Below, piece by piece: positions 35,167 through 44,555 of a stretch of 64,000 bases of DNA; position 1 is the stretch's first letter; every line of letters starts with the position of its first letter. The notes beneath the pieces are model-generated. The model had not been told where the DNA came from and did no database searches. It was given only the letters and a program-made list of their open reading frames with translations. The translations under genes were made by a program, and so were the position numbers. The stretch is from Pseudoclavibacter chungangensis (GTDB taxonomy: Bacteria; Actinomycetota; Actinomycetes; Actinomycetales; Microbacteriaceae): assembly GCF_013410545.1 (NCBI RefSeq), contig NZ_JACCFV010000001.1, positions 744,001 through 808,000 on the forward strand. The letters are read 5' to 3'.

Positions 35167-36356
35167 GAGTCGCTCCTCGGGGTGTCGGTGCTCGTGTTCG
35201 CCGGACCGGCGTCGTTCACGTCCGTCGCGGCCGGCGGGCGGGGCTCGGCGCCCGATTCCGTGACCGCTGCGTCGTGCGGCCGGGGCGCGCCGTCGTGCGG
35301 GCGGGGGATTCCGCCGCTCGTCTCGGGTGGTCTGCCGGGAGCCGGTGGCGGTGCCTGCGGGACTCGCGGGAACGTGGTGACCGGCGCTCCCGCCCCGGGC
35401 CGGGCCGGTTCGTGGTGGGAGGGACCGCTCGGGGACGTCGAGGCCCGTCCGGTGGCGAGGTCGAGGAAGGCTTGTTCGAGTTCGCCGACGGCGGGTGCGA
35501 AGGCGGAGACGCGGATGCCGGCGCCGAGGATGCGCGCGAGTGCGTCGGCGGCTTGGGCTTCGGAGTCGAAGGGGATGACGAGTTCGCCGTCGCGTCGGAA
35601 GACGGCGTCGTAGGGGGCGACTCCGAGTTCGGGGAGCACGCGTTCGAGGGCGGTGGGGTCGAGGGCGCGGATGCGCCAGCCACGGCGTGCTGTGAGGGCG
35701 CGTGTGACCGACTCGGCGGGGGCGGTGCGGCCGTCCTGGACGAAGACGACGTCGGGGCGCATGGCCCCGAGTTCGTCGAGGTCGTGGCTCGAGACGAGTA
35801 CGGTGCGTCCTTCGGCGGCGAGGGCGAGGAGGAAATGTCGGAGTTCGATCTGTGCGGCCGGGTCGAGGCCCGAGGCGGGCTCGTCGAGCAGGAGCACGGG
35901 TGGGTCGTTGATGAGCGCGCGGCAGAGGGAGAGGCGTTGTTTCTGGCCGCGGGACAGGACGCGTGTCGGCCGGTCGGCGAACGCGCCGAGGCCGTGCCGC
36001 TCGAGCAGTCCGGTTGCTCGTCGTGTCGCCTCGGTGGCGGGGAGGTCGTACATGCGGCCCGTGAGTGCGAGGGCGGTCCGGCAGGTGAGGCCCTCCCATG
36101 CGCCGAGGCTGTCGGGCATCCAGCCGAGCCGACGGCGGACGTCGGCCGTGTGGGTGGCGGGGTCGAAGCCGGCGACGGAGATGCGTCCGGTGTCGGGACG
36201 CAGGAGCGTCGCGAGCACGAGGAGCAGGGTCGTCTTCCCGGCGCCGTTCGGGCCGATGAGTGCGGTGACGCGTCCCGGCCGGGCTTCGAGGTCGACGTGT
36301 CGGACCGCGTCGACCCCGTCGAACGAGCGGCTCACACCCTCCGCGATGATCGTCAT
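35163..36356 (-). CDS. ABC transporter ATP-binding protein with a disordered C-terminal tail
   Basis: The ATPase domain (about 1-215) contains Walker A GPNGAGKTTLLL near residues 37-48, the signature LSRGQKQRLSLC, Walker B VLLLDEPASGLD and the switch histidine in VLVSSHDLDEL. Residues 220-300 form the small C-terminal domain typical of exporter ATPases. The last 95 or so residues are Pro/Ala/Thr-rich and look disordered, an unusual addition. It is coupled to the permease gene by a four-base overlap. A role in export of a drug, lipid or peptide is inferred from the ABC-2 partner. Confidence 0.88.
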   Translation of the reverse strand: MTIIAEGVSRSFDGVDAVRHVDLEARPGRVTALIGPNGAGKTTLLLVLATLLRPDTGRISVAGFDPATHTADVRRRLGWMPDSLGAWEGLTCRTALALTGRMYDLPATEATRRATGLLERHGLGAFADRPTRVLSRGQKQRLSLCRALINDPPVLLLDEPASGLDPAAQIELRHFLLALAAEGRTVLVSSHDLDELGAMRPDVVFVQDGRTAPAESVTRALTARRGWRIRALDPTALERVLPELGVAPYDAVFRRDGELVIPFDSEAQAADALARILGAGIRVSAFAPAVGELEQAFLDLATGRASTSPSGPSHHEPARPGAGAPVTTFPRVPQAPPPAPGRPPETSGGIPRPHDGAPRPHDAAVTESGAEPRPPAATDVNDAGPANTSTDTPRSDS

Positions 36357-36583
36357 GGCGGAAGGCTAGGTGGGGGCCCGCGCCGCGCGCTGTGAGTCCC
36401 GATGTTCAGACTCCGGTGCATTCCGTACGGAGGACGACTCGTGTTAGAGGACTCGTGTCGGTCGTCGTGCGCTCACGATTCGACCACGTCGCGGAGCGAA
36501 CACGTCAGGGACACGTTCGTGGTCGATGGCGGGCCGCGCGCGAGGCTCCGACGCGCACCCGCCGAACCTGGGAGGATGACGGG

Positions 36584-37912
36584 GTGTCTACCTCCATCAA
36601 CCCGCCCCGCGGTATGCGTGATTTCCTGCCCGCCGACAAGCGCCGACGCGAGCGTGTGCTCGCGGTGATCCGCGAGACGTTCCGGGCCCACGGCTTCGAC
36701 GAGATCGAGACGCCCGTGATGGAGGAGTCCGATCGGCTGCACTCGGGGCTCGGTGGCGACAACGAGAAGATGTCGTTCGGTGTGCTCAAGCGCCGCATCT
36801 CGCGCGAGGAGCTCGAGGCCGCCGCGGCGGCCGACGACGCCGCGGCGCTCAGCGACCTCGGACTGCGCTTCGACCTCACGGTGCCGCTCGCGCGGTTCTA
36901 CGCGACCCACCGGGGGAGCCTGCCGACCGTGTTCCGCTCGATCCAGGTCGCGCCGGTTTGGCGCGGCGAGCGTCCCCAGAAGGGGCGCTACCGCCAGTTC
37001 GTCCAGTGCGACATCGATGTGCTCGGCGAGCCGGGGGAGCTCGCCGAGATCGAACTGCTCACGGCCGGCTCCGCGACGCTCCAGGCACTCGGCCTCGGGG
37101 CGTGCACGATCCGCATCAACGACCGGCGCCTGCTCGGCGCGCTGCTCGCGGGCTGCGGCTTCGCCGACGACGAGCAGGCGGCGGCGCTCATCTCCATCGA
37201 CAAGCTCGACAAGATCGGCGCCGAGGGCGTCGTCGACGAGCTCCACGAGCGCGATGCGGACGCGGCGGCGCGGCTCGGTGAGGTGCTCGCCGGGTGGGAG
37301 CCGCGCATCGCGGCGGGCATCGCGCCGACACGTGAGGGGATCCTCGACGCGCTCCCGCCCGCACTCCGTGAGGCGCCCGGTGTCGACGACGCGGCCACCG
37401 CGCTCGATCGCATCTCGACGGCGGTCGCGGCATCCGGCGGCGTGCCGATCGTGTTCGACCCGACCCTCGTGCGCGGCATGGGCTACTACACGGGCACGAT
37501 CTTCGAGGTCGCCCACCCCGAGTCGGGCTCGTCGGTCGGGGGTGGCGGCCGCTACGACGGCATGATCGGCCGATTCCTCGGACAGGACGTGCCCGCCTGC
37601 GGCTTCTCGCTCGGGTTCGAGCGCATCATCGATCTCGCGGTGCTCGACGACGACGCGTCGGTCGCTCGCGAGGTGGCGCTCCTCGTCGACCGGCGGCTGC
37701 CCGCCGCCGATGCGGTCGCCGTCAAGCGCGCGGTGCTCGCATCGGGCGACGCCGCACGCGTCCGTGTCGAGCGCAAGCCGAAGAACGTGCGCGCGCTCAT
37801 CACGCAGCTCGAGCAGCAGGGGTTCACGCACGTCGCGCACCTCCGCGACGAGCACGTCGCCGATCCGGCGTCGCTGCGCTTCGAGGCCATCGGCGAGGAG
37901 GCCGACGCATGA
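36584..37912 (+). CDS. hisS: Histidyl-tRNA synthetase
   Basis: This class II synthetase charges tRNA-His. The 442-residue product has NPPRGMRDFLPADKRRRE at the N-terminus (motif 1 region), motif 2 around FRSIQVAPVWRGERPQKGRYRQF, the histidine-specific segments LVRGMGYYTGTIFEV and GGGRYDGMIGRF, and motif 3 CGFSLGFERI. The GTG start at 36584 has GGAGG eight bases upstream. The stop overlaps the next start (ATGA). The HisRS-type anticodon-binding domain closes the protein. Confidence 0.95.
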   Translation: MSTSINPPRGMRDFLPADKRRRERVLAVIRETFRAHGFDEIETPVMEESDRLHSGLGGDNEKMSFGVLKRRISREELEAAAAADDAAALSDLGLRFDLTVPLARFYATHRGSLPTVFRSIQVAPVWRGERPQKGRYRQFVQCDIDVLGEPGELAEIELLTAGSATLQALGLGACTIRINDRRLLGALLAGCGFADDEQAAALISIDKLDKIGAEGVVDELHERDADAAARLGEVLAGWEPRIAAGIAPTREGILDALPPALREAPGVDDAATALDRISTAVAASGGVPIVFDPTLVRGMGYYTGTIFEVAHPESGSSVGGGGRYDGMIGRFLGQDVPACGFSLGFERIIDLAVLDDDASVAREVALLVDRRLPAADAVAVKRAVLASGDAARVRVERKPKNVRALITQLEQQGFTHVAHLRDEHVADPASLRFEAIGEEADA

Positions 37913-38547
37913 CCGACGAGCACGTGACCGCGGGCCCGCAGCCGGGCGGTGCTGGCGAGCCGGTGGGCCAGTACGCGCGCATGGTCGCCGGTCTGCCGTA
38001 TCGCGGCGACGAGGGGACCGCGGCCGCGTCGCTGCGCGCGAGGCGCCTCGCCCGCCGCTTCGCTGACGTGCAACTCGAGGACCCCGCGGCATCGACCGAG
38101 GTGCTGCGCGAGCTGTGCGGACACGTGGGGGAGGACGTCGTCGTCGTCGCGCCGATCTTCGTCGACTACGGCACGCAGCTCTCGATCGGCGACCGGACGT
38201 TCGTCAACGCGGGGCTCGTCGCGCTCGACGTCGTGCCCATCACGATCGGTGCGGACGTGCAGATCGGCCCGAACGTGCAATTGCTCGCGCCCGTTCACCC
38301 GCTCGACCCCGAACTGCGCCGCACGGGCATCGAGAGCGGGGACCCGATCACGATCGAGGACGGCGTGTGGCTCGGTGGTGGCGTCGTCGTGACGCCCGGC
38401 GTGACGATCGGGCGCGACAGCGTCGTCGGTGCGGGCAGCGTCGTGACGAGGGACGTGCCGCCGCGGTCGATCGCCGTCGGTAATCCCGCGCGCGTGATCG
38501 CGGGCGTCGACGACCGCGCCGAGCGCGACGCGGCCCGCTGGCACTGA
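37909..38547 (+). CDS. Sugar O-acetyltransferase (maltose/NodL type, left-handed beta-helix)
   Basis: The 212-residue protein has the family's N-terminal Mac domain (MVAGLPYRGDEG region) and hexapeptide-repeat coils: IFVDYGTQLSIGDRTFVNAG, VPITIGADVQIGPNV and ITIEDGVWLGGGVVVTPG. The catalytic histidine is in LLAPVHPLDPELRR and the C-terminus has SVVTRDVPPRSIAVGNPARV. It would move an acetyl group from acetyl-CoA to a sugar hydroxyl. The start overlaps hisS by four bases, suggesting cotranscription without an obvious functional link. The acceptor is unknown. Confidence 0.88.
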   Translation: MTDEHVTAGPQPGGAGEPVGQYARMVAGLPYRGDEGTAAASLRARRLARRFADVQLEDPAASTEVLRELCGHVGEDVVVVAPIFVDYGTQLSIGDRTFVNAGLVALDVVPITIGADVQIGPNVQLLAPVHPLDPELRRTGIESGDPITIEDGVWLGGGVVVTPGVTIGRDSVVGAGSVVTRDVPPRSIAVGNPARVIAGVDDRAERDAARWH

Positions 38548-38618
38548 TCGTCGCCCCTCGGCGCTGATCGTCGCCCGACAGGACGCCGAACGTGGGACCG
38601 CCGCCGAGTCGGCCTCGC

Positions 38619-39968
<1,350 letters not shown>

Positions 39969-39988
39969 CGCGTCCCGAACGGGACACA

Positions 39989-40018
39989 GGACGGGCCGGG
40001 TGCGAACCCGGCCCGTCC
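39989..40018 (+). terminator. Terminator after eno
   Basis: GGACGGGCCGGGT and its complement form a 13-bp stem with a four-base loop (GCGA), 20 bases after the eno stop. Confidence 0.7.
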
Positions 40019-40172
40019 GGCGTTCGGCCCGGGCACCTGTGATCCCGCCGTGGCATCGCGACGAACGGCACGGCCTGCCGAGCACTGCGCGCCCGGACTG
40101 GCATGATGATGCGTCGACGACCCCGGCCCACCCCGACCGAGGGGACCGGATCGACGCGAGAGGAACGCGACC

Positions 40173-40658
40173 ATGGCCCGACGCCCCACCACGACCGACC
40201 GTCGGCACCGCGCCGCGACGGCGGGCAGCGGCTCGGAGCGGCGCCCCGTGCCACGCCCGTCGAGTGCGACGATCCTCATGCTCGTCGCGGTGCTCCTCGG
40301 GGTCGCCGTGCTCGCCCCGACGGTCACCCAGCTCATCGAGCAACGGCAGCGCATCAGCGACCTCCAGCAGTCGCTCACCCAGACGCAGCAGAACATCGAC
40401 GCACTCACCCTCGAGCAGGCGCGCTGGACGGATCCGGCGTACGTGCAGGCGCAGGCCCGTGGCCGGTTGCTGTTCGTGAAGCCGGGGGAGACGAACTACC
40501 TCGTGGTGGACTCGGCACCGACCGCGGCACCGACGCAGCCGACGAGCGTGAGTGTGGAACAGCACGAGACGGAGAGCAATTGGTTGCAGACGTTCACCCA
40601 GTCGGTCGTGGCGAGCGGCACGACGAACACGCCGGCCGACGAGGGCGAGGTGAAGTGA
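40173..40658 (+). CDS. ftsB: Septum formation initiator (FtsB/DivIC family)
   Basis: FtsB/DivIC is a bitopic division protein that joins FtsL and FtsQ at the septum. The 161-residue product has a basic cytosolic N-terminus, one membrane helix (TILMLVAVLLGVAVLAPTV, about 34-52), a coiled coil (QLIEQRQRISDLQQSLTQTQ), and the family motif PAYVQAQARGRLLFVKPGE near residues 88-106. The eno-ftsB-DUF501 order is conserved in actinobacteria. GAGAGGAA lies upstream of the ATG, and the stop overlaps the next gene start (GTGA). Confidence 0.9.
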   Translation: MARRPTTTDRRHRAATAGSGSERRPVPRPSSATILMLVAVLLGVAVLAPTVTQLIEQRQRISDLQQSLTQTQQNIDALTLEQARWTDPAYVQAQARGRLLFVKPGETNYLVVDSAPTAAPTQPTSVSVEQHETESNWLQTFTQSVVASGTTNTPADEGEVK

Positions 40659-41170
40659 GCGCGTTCGATCCGGCGAGCGACGCCGACATCGCGGTCGTCT
40701 CCGCACAGCTCGGACGCACCGCGCGTGGTGTCGTGGGCATCGGCGCGCGCTGTCGGTGCGGGAATCCGACGGTCGTCGTGACGGCCCCGCGGCTCGACGA
40801 CGGCACGCCGTTCCCGACGCTCTACTACCTCACGCACCCGGCCGCGACGATCGCGATGTCGCAGCTCGAGGCCGCGCAGCTCATGGTCGAGATGCAGGAT
40901 CGCCTGGCGGAGGACGAGGAGCTCCGTGCCGCGTATCTCGCGGCCCACGAGCGGTACCTCGCCGAGCGGGAGTCGATCGAGGTCGTCGAACCGATCCGCG
41001 GCATCAGCGCGGGGGGCATGCCGACGCGCGTCAAGTGCCTGCACGCGCTCGCGGCGCACGCACTCGCGGCGGGGCCGGGTGTGAACCCGATCGGCGACTG
41101 GGCACTGCGCGAGTCGCGCTGGTCGCCGGACGTGTGCGAGTGCGCCGAACCGGGAGCCGCACGGGCCTGA
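40655..41170 (+). CDS. DUF501 domain protein
   Basis: This 171-residue conserved actinobacterial protein has no established function. It has a conserved cysteine set (CRCGNPTVVV near 29-38, RVKCLHALAAHALA near 126-139, and CECA at the end), suggesting metal binding. It also has the PTLYYLTHP and SGGMPTR-like (ISAGGMPTRVKC) segments. The GTG start overlaps the ftsB stop by four bases, so it is almost certainly cotranslated with ftsB. In many actinobacteria the next gene is an exopolyphosphatase; here it is ndh. Confidence 0.88.
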   Translation: MSAFDPASDADIAVVSAQLGRTARGVVGIGARCRCGNPTVVVTAPRLDDGTPFPTLYYLTHPAATIAMSQLEAAQLMVEMQDRLAEDEELRAAYLAAHERYLAERESIEVVEPIRGISAGGMPTRVKCLHALAAHALAAGPGVNPIGDWALRESRWSPDVCECAEPGAARA

Positions 41171-41226
41171 CCCGCCCGGGTTCGCCGTCACCTCCGTACG
41201 CACTCAGGTGCGCACTCGCGGAGGTC

Positions 41227-41232
41227 TAGTAT
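41227..41232 (+). promoter_or_regulatory. Candidate -10 element (TAGTAT) for ndh
   Basis: TAGTAT would start transcription near 41239, about 42 bases before the GTG of ndh, consistent with the good ribosome binding site there. Confidence 0.4.
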
Positions 41233-41280
41233 GGACACCGAAGATTTCGCTGTGAACTGAACGGTCCCGGAGGGAAACGC

Positions 41281-42729
41281 GTGACGAAGATCCTCATCGT
41301 TGGAGGCGGATACGCGGGGTTCTACACCGCGTGGAGGCTGGAGAAGCTCCTCAACCCCGGCGAGGCCCAGGTGACCCTGGTCGACCCGCTGCCGTACATG
41401 ACCTATCAGCCATTCCTGCCGGAGGTCATCGGCGGCTCGATCGAGCCCCGCCACGTGCTCGTGTCGCAGCGTCGGCACCTGCGCCGCACCCGTGTGGTGA
41501 CGGCCGAGGTCGAGAAGGTCGACCACGCACGCAAGGTCGCGACGCTCAAGCCCGAGCACGGTGACGCGTACGAGTTCTCGTACGACGTCATCGTCGTGAC
41601 GGCGGGTTCGGTGTCCCGCACCTTCCCGATCCCGGGTATCGCCGACAACGCGATCGGGCTCAAGGCGGCCGAGGAGGCCGCCTGGATCCGTGACACGATC
41701 ATCGACAACTTCAACCGTGCATCGGCACTGCCCCCGGGGCCCGAGCGTCAGCGGCTGCTCACGTTCGTCGTCGTCGGTGGCGGATTCGCCGGTATCGAGG
41801 CGTTCGGCGAGATGCGTTCGCTCGCGACCGATCTGCTCGAGGACTACCCCTCGCTGCAGTTCGACGACGTGCAGTTCCACCTCATCGAGGCCGCCGGGCG
41901 CATCATGCCCGAGGTCACGGAGGACGGCGCGGTCGCGGTCATCAAGCAGCTCGCGGAGCGCGGCGCGAAGGTGCACCTGAACACGCAGGTCACGTCGGCG
42001 GTCGACGGGGTCGTGGAGACCTCGGCGGGCGACAAGTTCCCGACGGACGTCATCGTGTGGACGGCCGGCGTCATGGCCGCGCCGTTCGTGAAGTCGAACA
42101 CCGACCTGCCGGTCGACGAGCGCGGTCGCATCCGCGCGCGTGCCGACCTGCGTGTCGAGGGCGACGACGGCGTGATCCGCGACGCGTGGACCGCCGGCGA
42201 CGTCTCGGCCGTGCCGGACCTCTCGGGTGGCGGTGTCGGCGGCTTCTGCGTGCCGAACGCGCAGCACGCCGTGCGTCAGGGCAAGCAGCTCGCCGAGAAC
42301 CTCGTCGCGACCCTCCGCGGGCGTGCGCCGAAGGACTACTACCACGAGAACCTCGGGGCGGTCGCCGGTCTCGGCCCCTGGAACGGCGCGTTCCGTTCGG
42401 GCAAGATCATGCTCGTCGGCCCGCTCGCGTGGCTCGCGCACCGTGGCTACCACGGCACCGCGATCCCGACGATCGAGCGCAAGGTGCGCGTGTTCACCGA
42501 CTGGTTCAACACGTTCTTCCTCGGCCGCGACTTCGTGCCGTTCTCGGCGCGTCAGCACCCGCGGGCCTCGTTCGAGCGCTTCGCCTCGAAGCCCCGTCCG
42601 AAGCCCGCCGAGGAGCCGGCCCCCGCGTCGCCCGTGACGGACGCCCCGGTCGCCGACAAGGCGGACGCGAAGCCCGCCCAGGCGCCGAAGACGGTCAACC
42701 GTCCCACGGCCAAGGCGAACGCCGAGTAG
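41281..42729 (+). CDS. ndh: Type II NADH dehydrogenase
   Basis: This membrane-associated flavoprotein passes electrons from NADH to menaquinone without pumping protons. The 482-residue product has two dinucleotide-binding motifs: ILIVGGGYAGFYTAW (FAD, about 4-18) and FVVVGGGFAGIEAFGEM (NADH, about 162-178). It also has LPYMTYQPFLPEV and TAGDVSAVPDL, and a C-terminal amphipathic part that should bind the membrane. The last 45 residues are Ala/Pro/Lys-rich and look disordered. The GTG start has GGAGGGAAA upstream. It is the last backbone gene before the tRNA-bounded remnant. Confidence 0.94.
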   Translation: MTKILIVGGGYAGFYTAWRLEKLLNPGEAQVTLVDPLPYMTYQPFLPEVIGGSIEPRHVLVSQRRHLRRTRVVTAEVEKVDHARKVATLKPEHGDAYEFSYDVIVVTAGSVSRTFPIPGIADNAIGLKAAEEAAWIRDTIIDNFNRASALPPGPERQRLLTFVVVGGGFAGIEAFGEMRSLATDLLEDYPSLQFDDVQFHLIEAAGRIMPEVTEDGAVAVIKQLAERGAKVHLNTQVTSAVDGVVETSAGDKFPTDVIVWTAGVMAAPFVKSNTDLPVDERGRIRARADLRVEGDDGVIRDAWTAGDVSAVPDLSGGGVGGFCVPNAQHAVRQGKQLAENLVATLRGRAPKDYYHENLGAVAGLGPWNGAFRSGKIMLVGPLAWLAHRGYHGTAIPTIERKVRVFTDWFNTFFLGRDFVPFSARQHPRASFERFASKPRPKPAEEPAPASPVTDAPVADKADAKPAQAPKTVNRPTAKANAE

Positions 42730-42791
42730 GCACCCGAGCCACCGGTCGCGCGCCGTCGCATCAGCGAGATGCGGCGGCGCGCGGTCGTTCC

Positions 42792-42866
42792 GCCCCCGTG
42801 GCCCAACTGGCAGAGGCAGCGAACTTAAAATCCGCTACGGTTCGGGTTCGAATCCCGACGGGGGCA
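42792..42866 (+). tRNA. tRNA-Leu(UAA)
   Basis: The acceptor stem GCCCCCG pairs with CGGGGGC; the T-arm is TCGGG-TTCGAAT-CCCGA. The anticodon loop CTTAAAA contains UAA. The variable loop is short (six bases). CC but not CCA follows the discriminator base. The anticodon stem GCGAA/TCCGC has one A-C mismatch at pair 30-40, where G-C would be expected. It may serve as the attachment site of an integrated element. Confidence 0.85.
42834..42863. repeat. Element boundary, left: tRNA 3'-half attachment site
   Basis: These 30 bases of the tRNA (from the anticodon stem through the T-arm into the acceptor stem) reappear with four mismatches at 44399-44428 in the same orientation. Integrated elements that use tRNA genes leave this type of direct repeat. 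Confidence 0.6.
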
Positions 42867-42933
42867 CCGACTCGCCCACTCCCGACTGGGGACTCGATCC
42901 GGTCCGCGCGATCGACGTTGCGAGATGTACCGC

Positions 42934-43485
42934 TTAGTGTCCATTTAGTCCGGGACGTCCAAGGAACATCGACACGTCCGGCGTCGGCGCGGCCTCGATG
43001 TAGTGCCGCTCCGTCACGAACGACGACGCGTGCCCGGGCTGCATCTGCGCCGCCGCGGGTGACAACTTCCGGGCGAGTTCGGTCGCGACGGCCTTCCGCA
43101 CGCTCTTCGGCGTGAGCCCCTCGAAGTCGCTGCCCTCGATCGCCGCGCGCCACCGGATCCGCAGATTCCCCTCCGACATGGGTGTGCCCGCGTGCGACGC
43201 GAAGACGAGATCGTGTGCCGCCTCCACGCGCCGCCTCGTGAGCACGTCGACGCCGTACCGGGGCAGCGTGAGTGTCCGCATGCCCGCGCGCGATTTCGTG
43301 TGCTCCTGCCGTACTGAGCGCCCGTCGAGGTCGACGGTGACTGTCGCGAAGATCTGCACCGTGCCTGCGTCGAGGTCGACACCGTCCCACCGGAGCGCGA
43401 GCGCCTCACCGATGCGGAGGGGCGGTAGGCGTGGTGCCGCGTGCTCGCGACGTCGTCGAGTGCGGCCGCGTGGGCTATGCAGCAC
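42934..43485 (-). pseudogene. Tyrosine integrase, C-terminal fragment
   Basis: The frame encodes the catalytic half of a phage-type tyrosine recombinase: PLRIGEALALRWDGVDL (first catalytic Arg), EHTKSRAGMRTLTLP (Lys), TPKSVRKAVATELA (box II; the usual His of HxxR is Lys here), PGHASSFVTERHYIE (His and the nucleophilic Tyr), ending RPGLNGH. The N-terminal DNA-binding and core-binding domains are missing: upstream of about 43425 the frame loses family similarity. It reads toward the tRNA 65 bases away, the usual int-att arrangement. It is judged inactive. Confidence 0.85.
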
Positions 43486-43590
43486 GCTGCCGAATTCGCG
43501 CGGTCGAGACGATCGGTCGGACGGTCACGGATCCCCCGAGCAAAAGAACGCCCCTCCACTGGTGCGGCGGTGCGGCGTTTCGTCGTTGAG

Positions 43591-44235
43591 TCAGAGAGGC
43601 AGCTCGAAGCCGAATCCCGTCGGCATGCCCTGCGCGGATCCGCCCGAGAACGTGATGATCAGTGCACCGCCGCCGTCGCCAGGAATGCCGATCAGTTCCT
43701 TCCCGTGAATCTTCTCGCCCATATTGATCCAGGTGGGGAAGTCGCCGTACTCGTCAGGGAGCCCCTGCGCGATGTGAACGACGCCGTTGTTCACCTTGAC
43801 GCCGTCGGCATCGATACCCGAGAACACGAAGCTCATCTTGGCTTGTAGGTCGGATGTTGCGTTGGCGCTGATCTCGACCGCGTAGTACGTCAGTGACGTG
43901 TCGTACTCGAAGTAGGGCTTGCTTGTGTCGGGGTTCGTTTCGGTCTGGAGCGCGTTCGGGTCGATCTGCTCCACGCTGTTGACGGTCCACGTGCCGACGG
44001 GGAGGTCGGCGTCCCAGAGCTGGTTCTCCTGGCCCACGGCGATGATCTGATGTCCGCGTTCGGAGACTCCGCCGGCCTCGGTTGCTGAGATGGTCTCGGC
44101 CGCCTCGGCGGCGGGCGTGGTTGCTGCTGGGGTGGAGATCTCGGACACCTCCGTGGTTGAGGATGCGCCGGCGCATCCGGTCAGGAGAAGGAGCGCGGCT
44201 GCGGCCGCGGCGACGAGGGGGGTTCGCATGGGCAT
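43591..44235 (-). CDS. Putative lipoprotein inside the element remnant
   Basis: The 214-residue product has a lipoprotein signal: MPMRTPLVAAAAAALLLLTG and the lipobox cysteine C21. A Thr/Ala/Glu-rich linker and a soluble domain follow (VGTWTVNSVEQIDPNALQ; YAVEISANATSDLQAKMSF; MGEKIHGKELIGIPGDGGGAL). I do not recognise the family; it resembles small secreted beta-rich proteins of actinobacteria. Its GC content looks lower than that of neighbouring genes, consistent with transfer. The start may be 44235 or the second Met at 44229; neither has a strong ribosome binding site. Confidence 0.7.
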   Translation of the reverse strand: MPMRTPLVAAAAAALLLLTGCAGASSTTEVSEISTPAATTPAAEAAETISATEAGGVSERGHQIIAVGQENQLWDADLPVGTWTVNSVEQIDPNALQTETNPDTSKPYFEYDTSLTYYAVEISANATSDLQAKMSFVFSGIDADGVKVNNGVVHIAQGLPDEYGDFPTWINMGEKIHGKELIGIPGDGGGALIITFSGGSAQGMPTGFGFELPL

Positions 44236-44279
44236 GACCGTAGTGGAACCGGGGGACACGTGGGGGCTCGAGCTGCCGC

Positions 44280-44310
44280 CTAGTGTCCATCGAGTCCGGG
44301 CTCGACCTGG
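44280..44310 (-). repeat. Second copy of the integrase gene 3' end
   Basis: TAGTGTCCATCGAGTCCGGG (44281-44300) matches the 3' end of the integrase fragment at 42935-42954 with two mismatches. Read on the minus strand it encodes EPGLDGH-stop, against RPGLNGH-stop in the fragment. It suggests a second, almost erased integrase copy. Confidence 0.55.
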
Positions 44311-44398
44311 AAGCGGGACGCGGTATCGAGCACCCAGGCACCCGCACGTACACACACGGGAACTGTGCGGATGCTGCGGGATATGCGAACCGTGACTC

Positions 44399-44428
44399 GT
44401 TGCGGATCGGGGTCGAATCCCGACGGGG
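44399..44428. repeat. Element boundary, right: degraded tRNA 3'-half copy
   Basis: This 30-base segment matches the tRNA-Leu 3' half at 26 positions, including an unbroken TCGAATCCCGACGGGG. The tRNA 5' half is absent, so it is not a gene. The 320-base gap 44236-44555 otherwise contains only the integrase-tail copy and the downstream MerR-type promoter. Confidence 0.65.
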
Positions 44429-44517
44429 CAGCAGACGCGCGAATACTACGAACGCACCACGCGCCCGTGGTTCGGGGTGTCGGCGAACTCGGGCTGTGCG
44501 CCCGCTGGGAACGATGT

Positions 44518-44548
44518 TTGCGTTCGAGTGCGCTCGAAGATCTACCGT
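44518..44548 (+). promoter_or_regulatory. MerR-type promoter with 19-bp spacer and dyad
   Basis: TTGCGT (44518-44523) and TACCGT (44543-44548) are 19 bp apart, the elongated spacing typical of MerR-controlled promoters. The perfect dyad TTCGAG-TGCG-CTCGAA (44523-44538) lies between them. Transcription would start close to the ATG at 44556. The MerR gene is the second gene of the operon. Confidence 0.6.
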
Positions 44549-44555
44549 TCAACGC

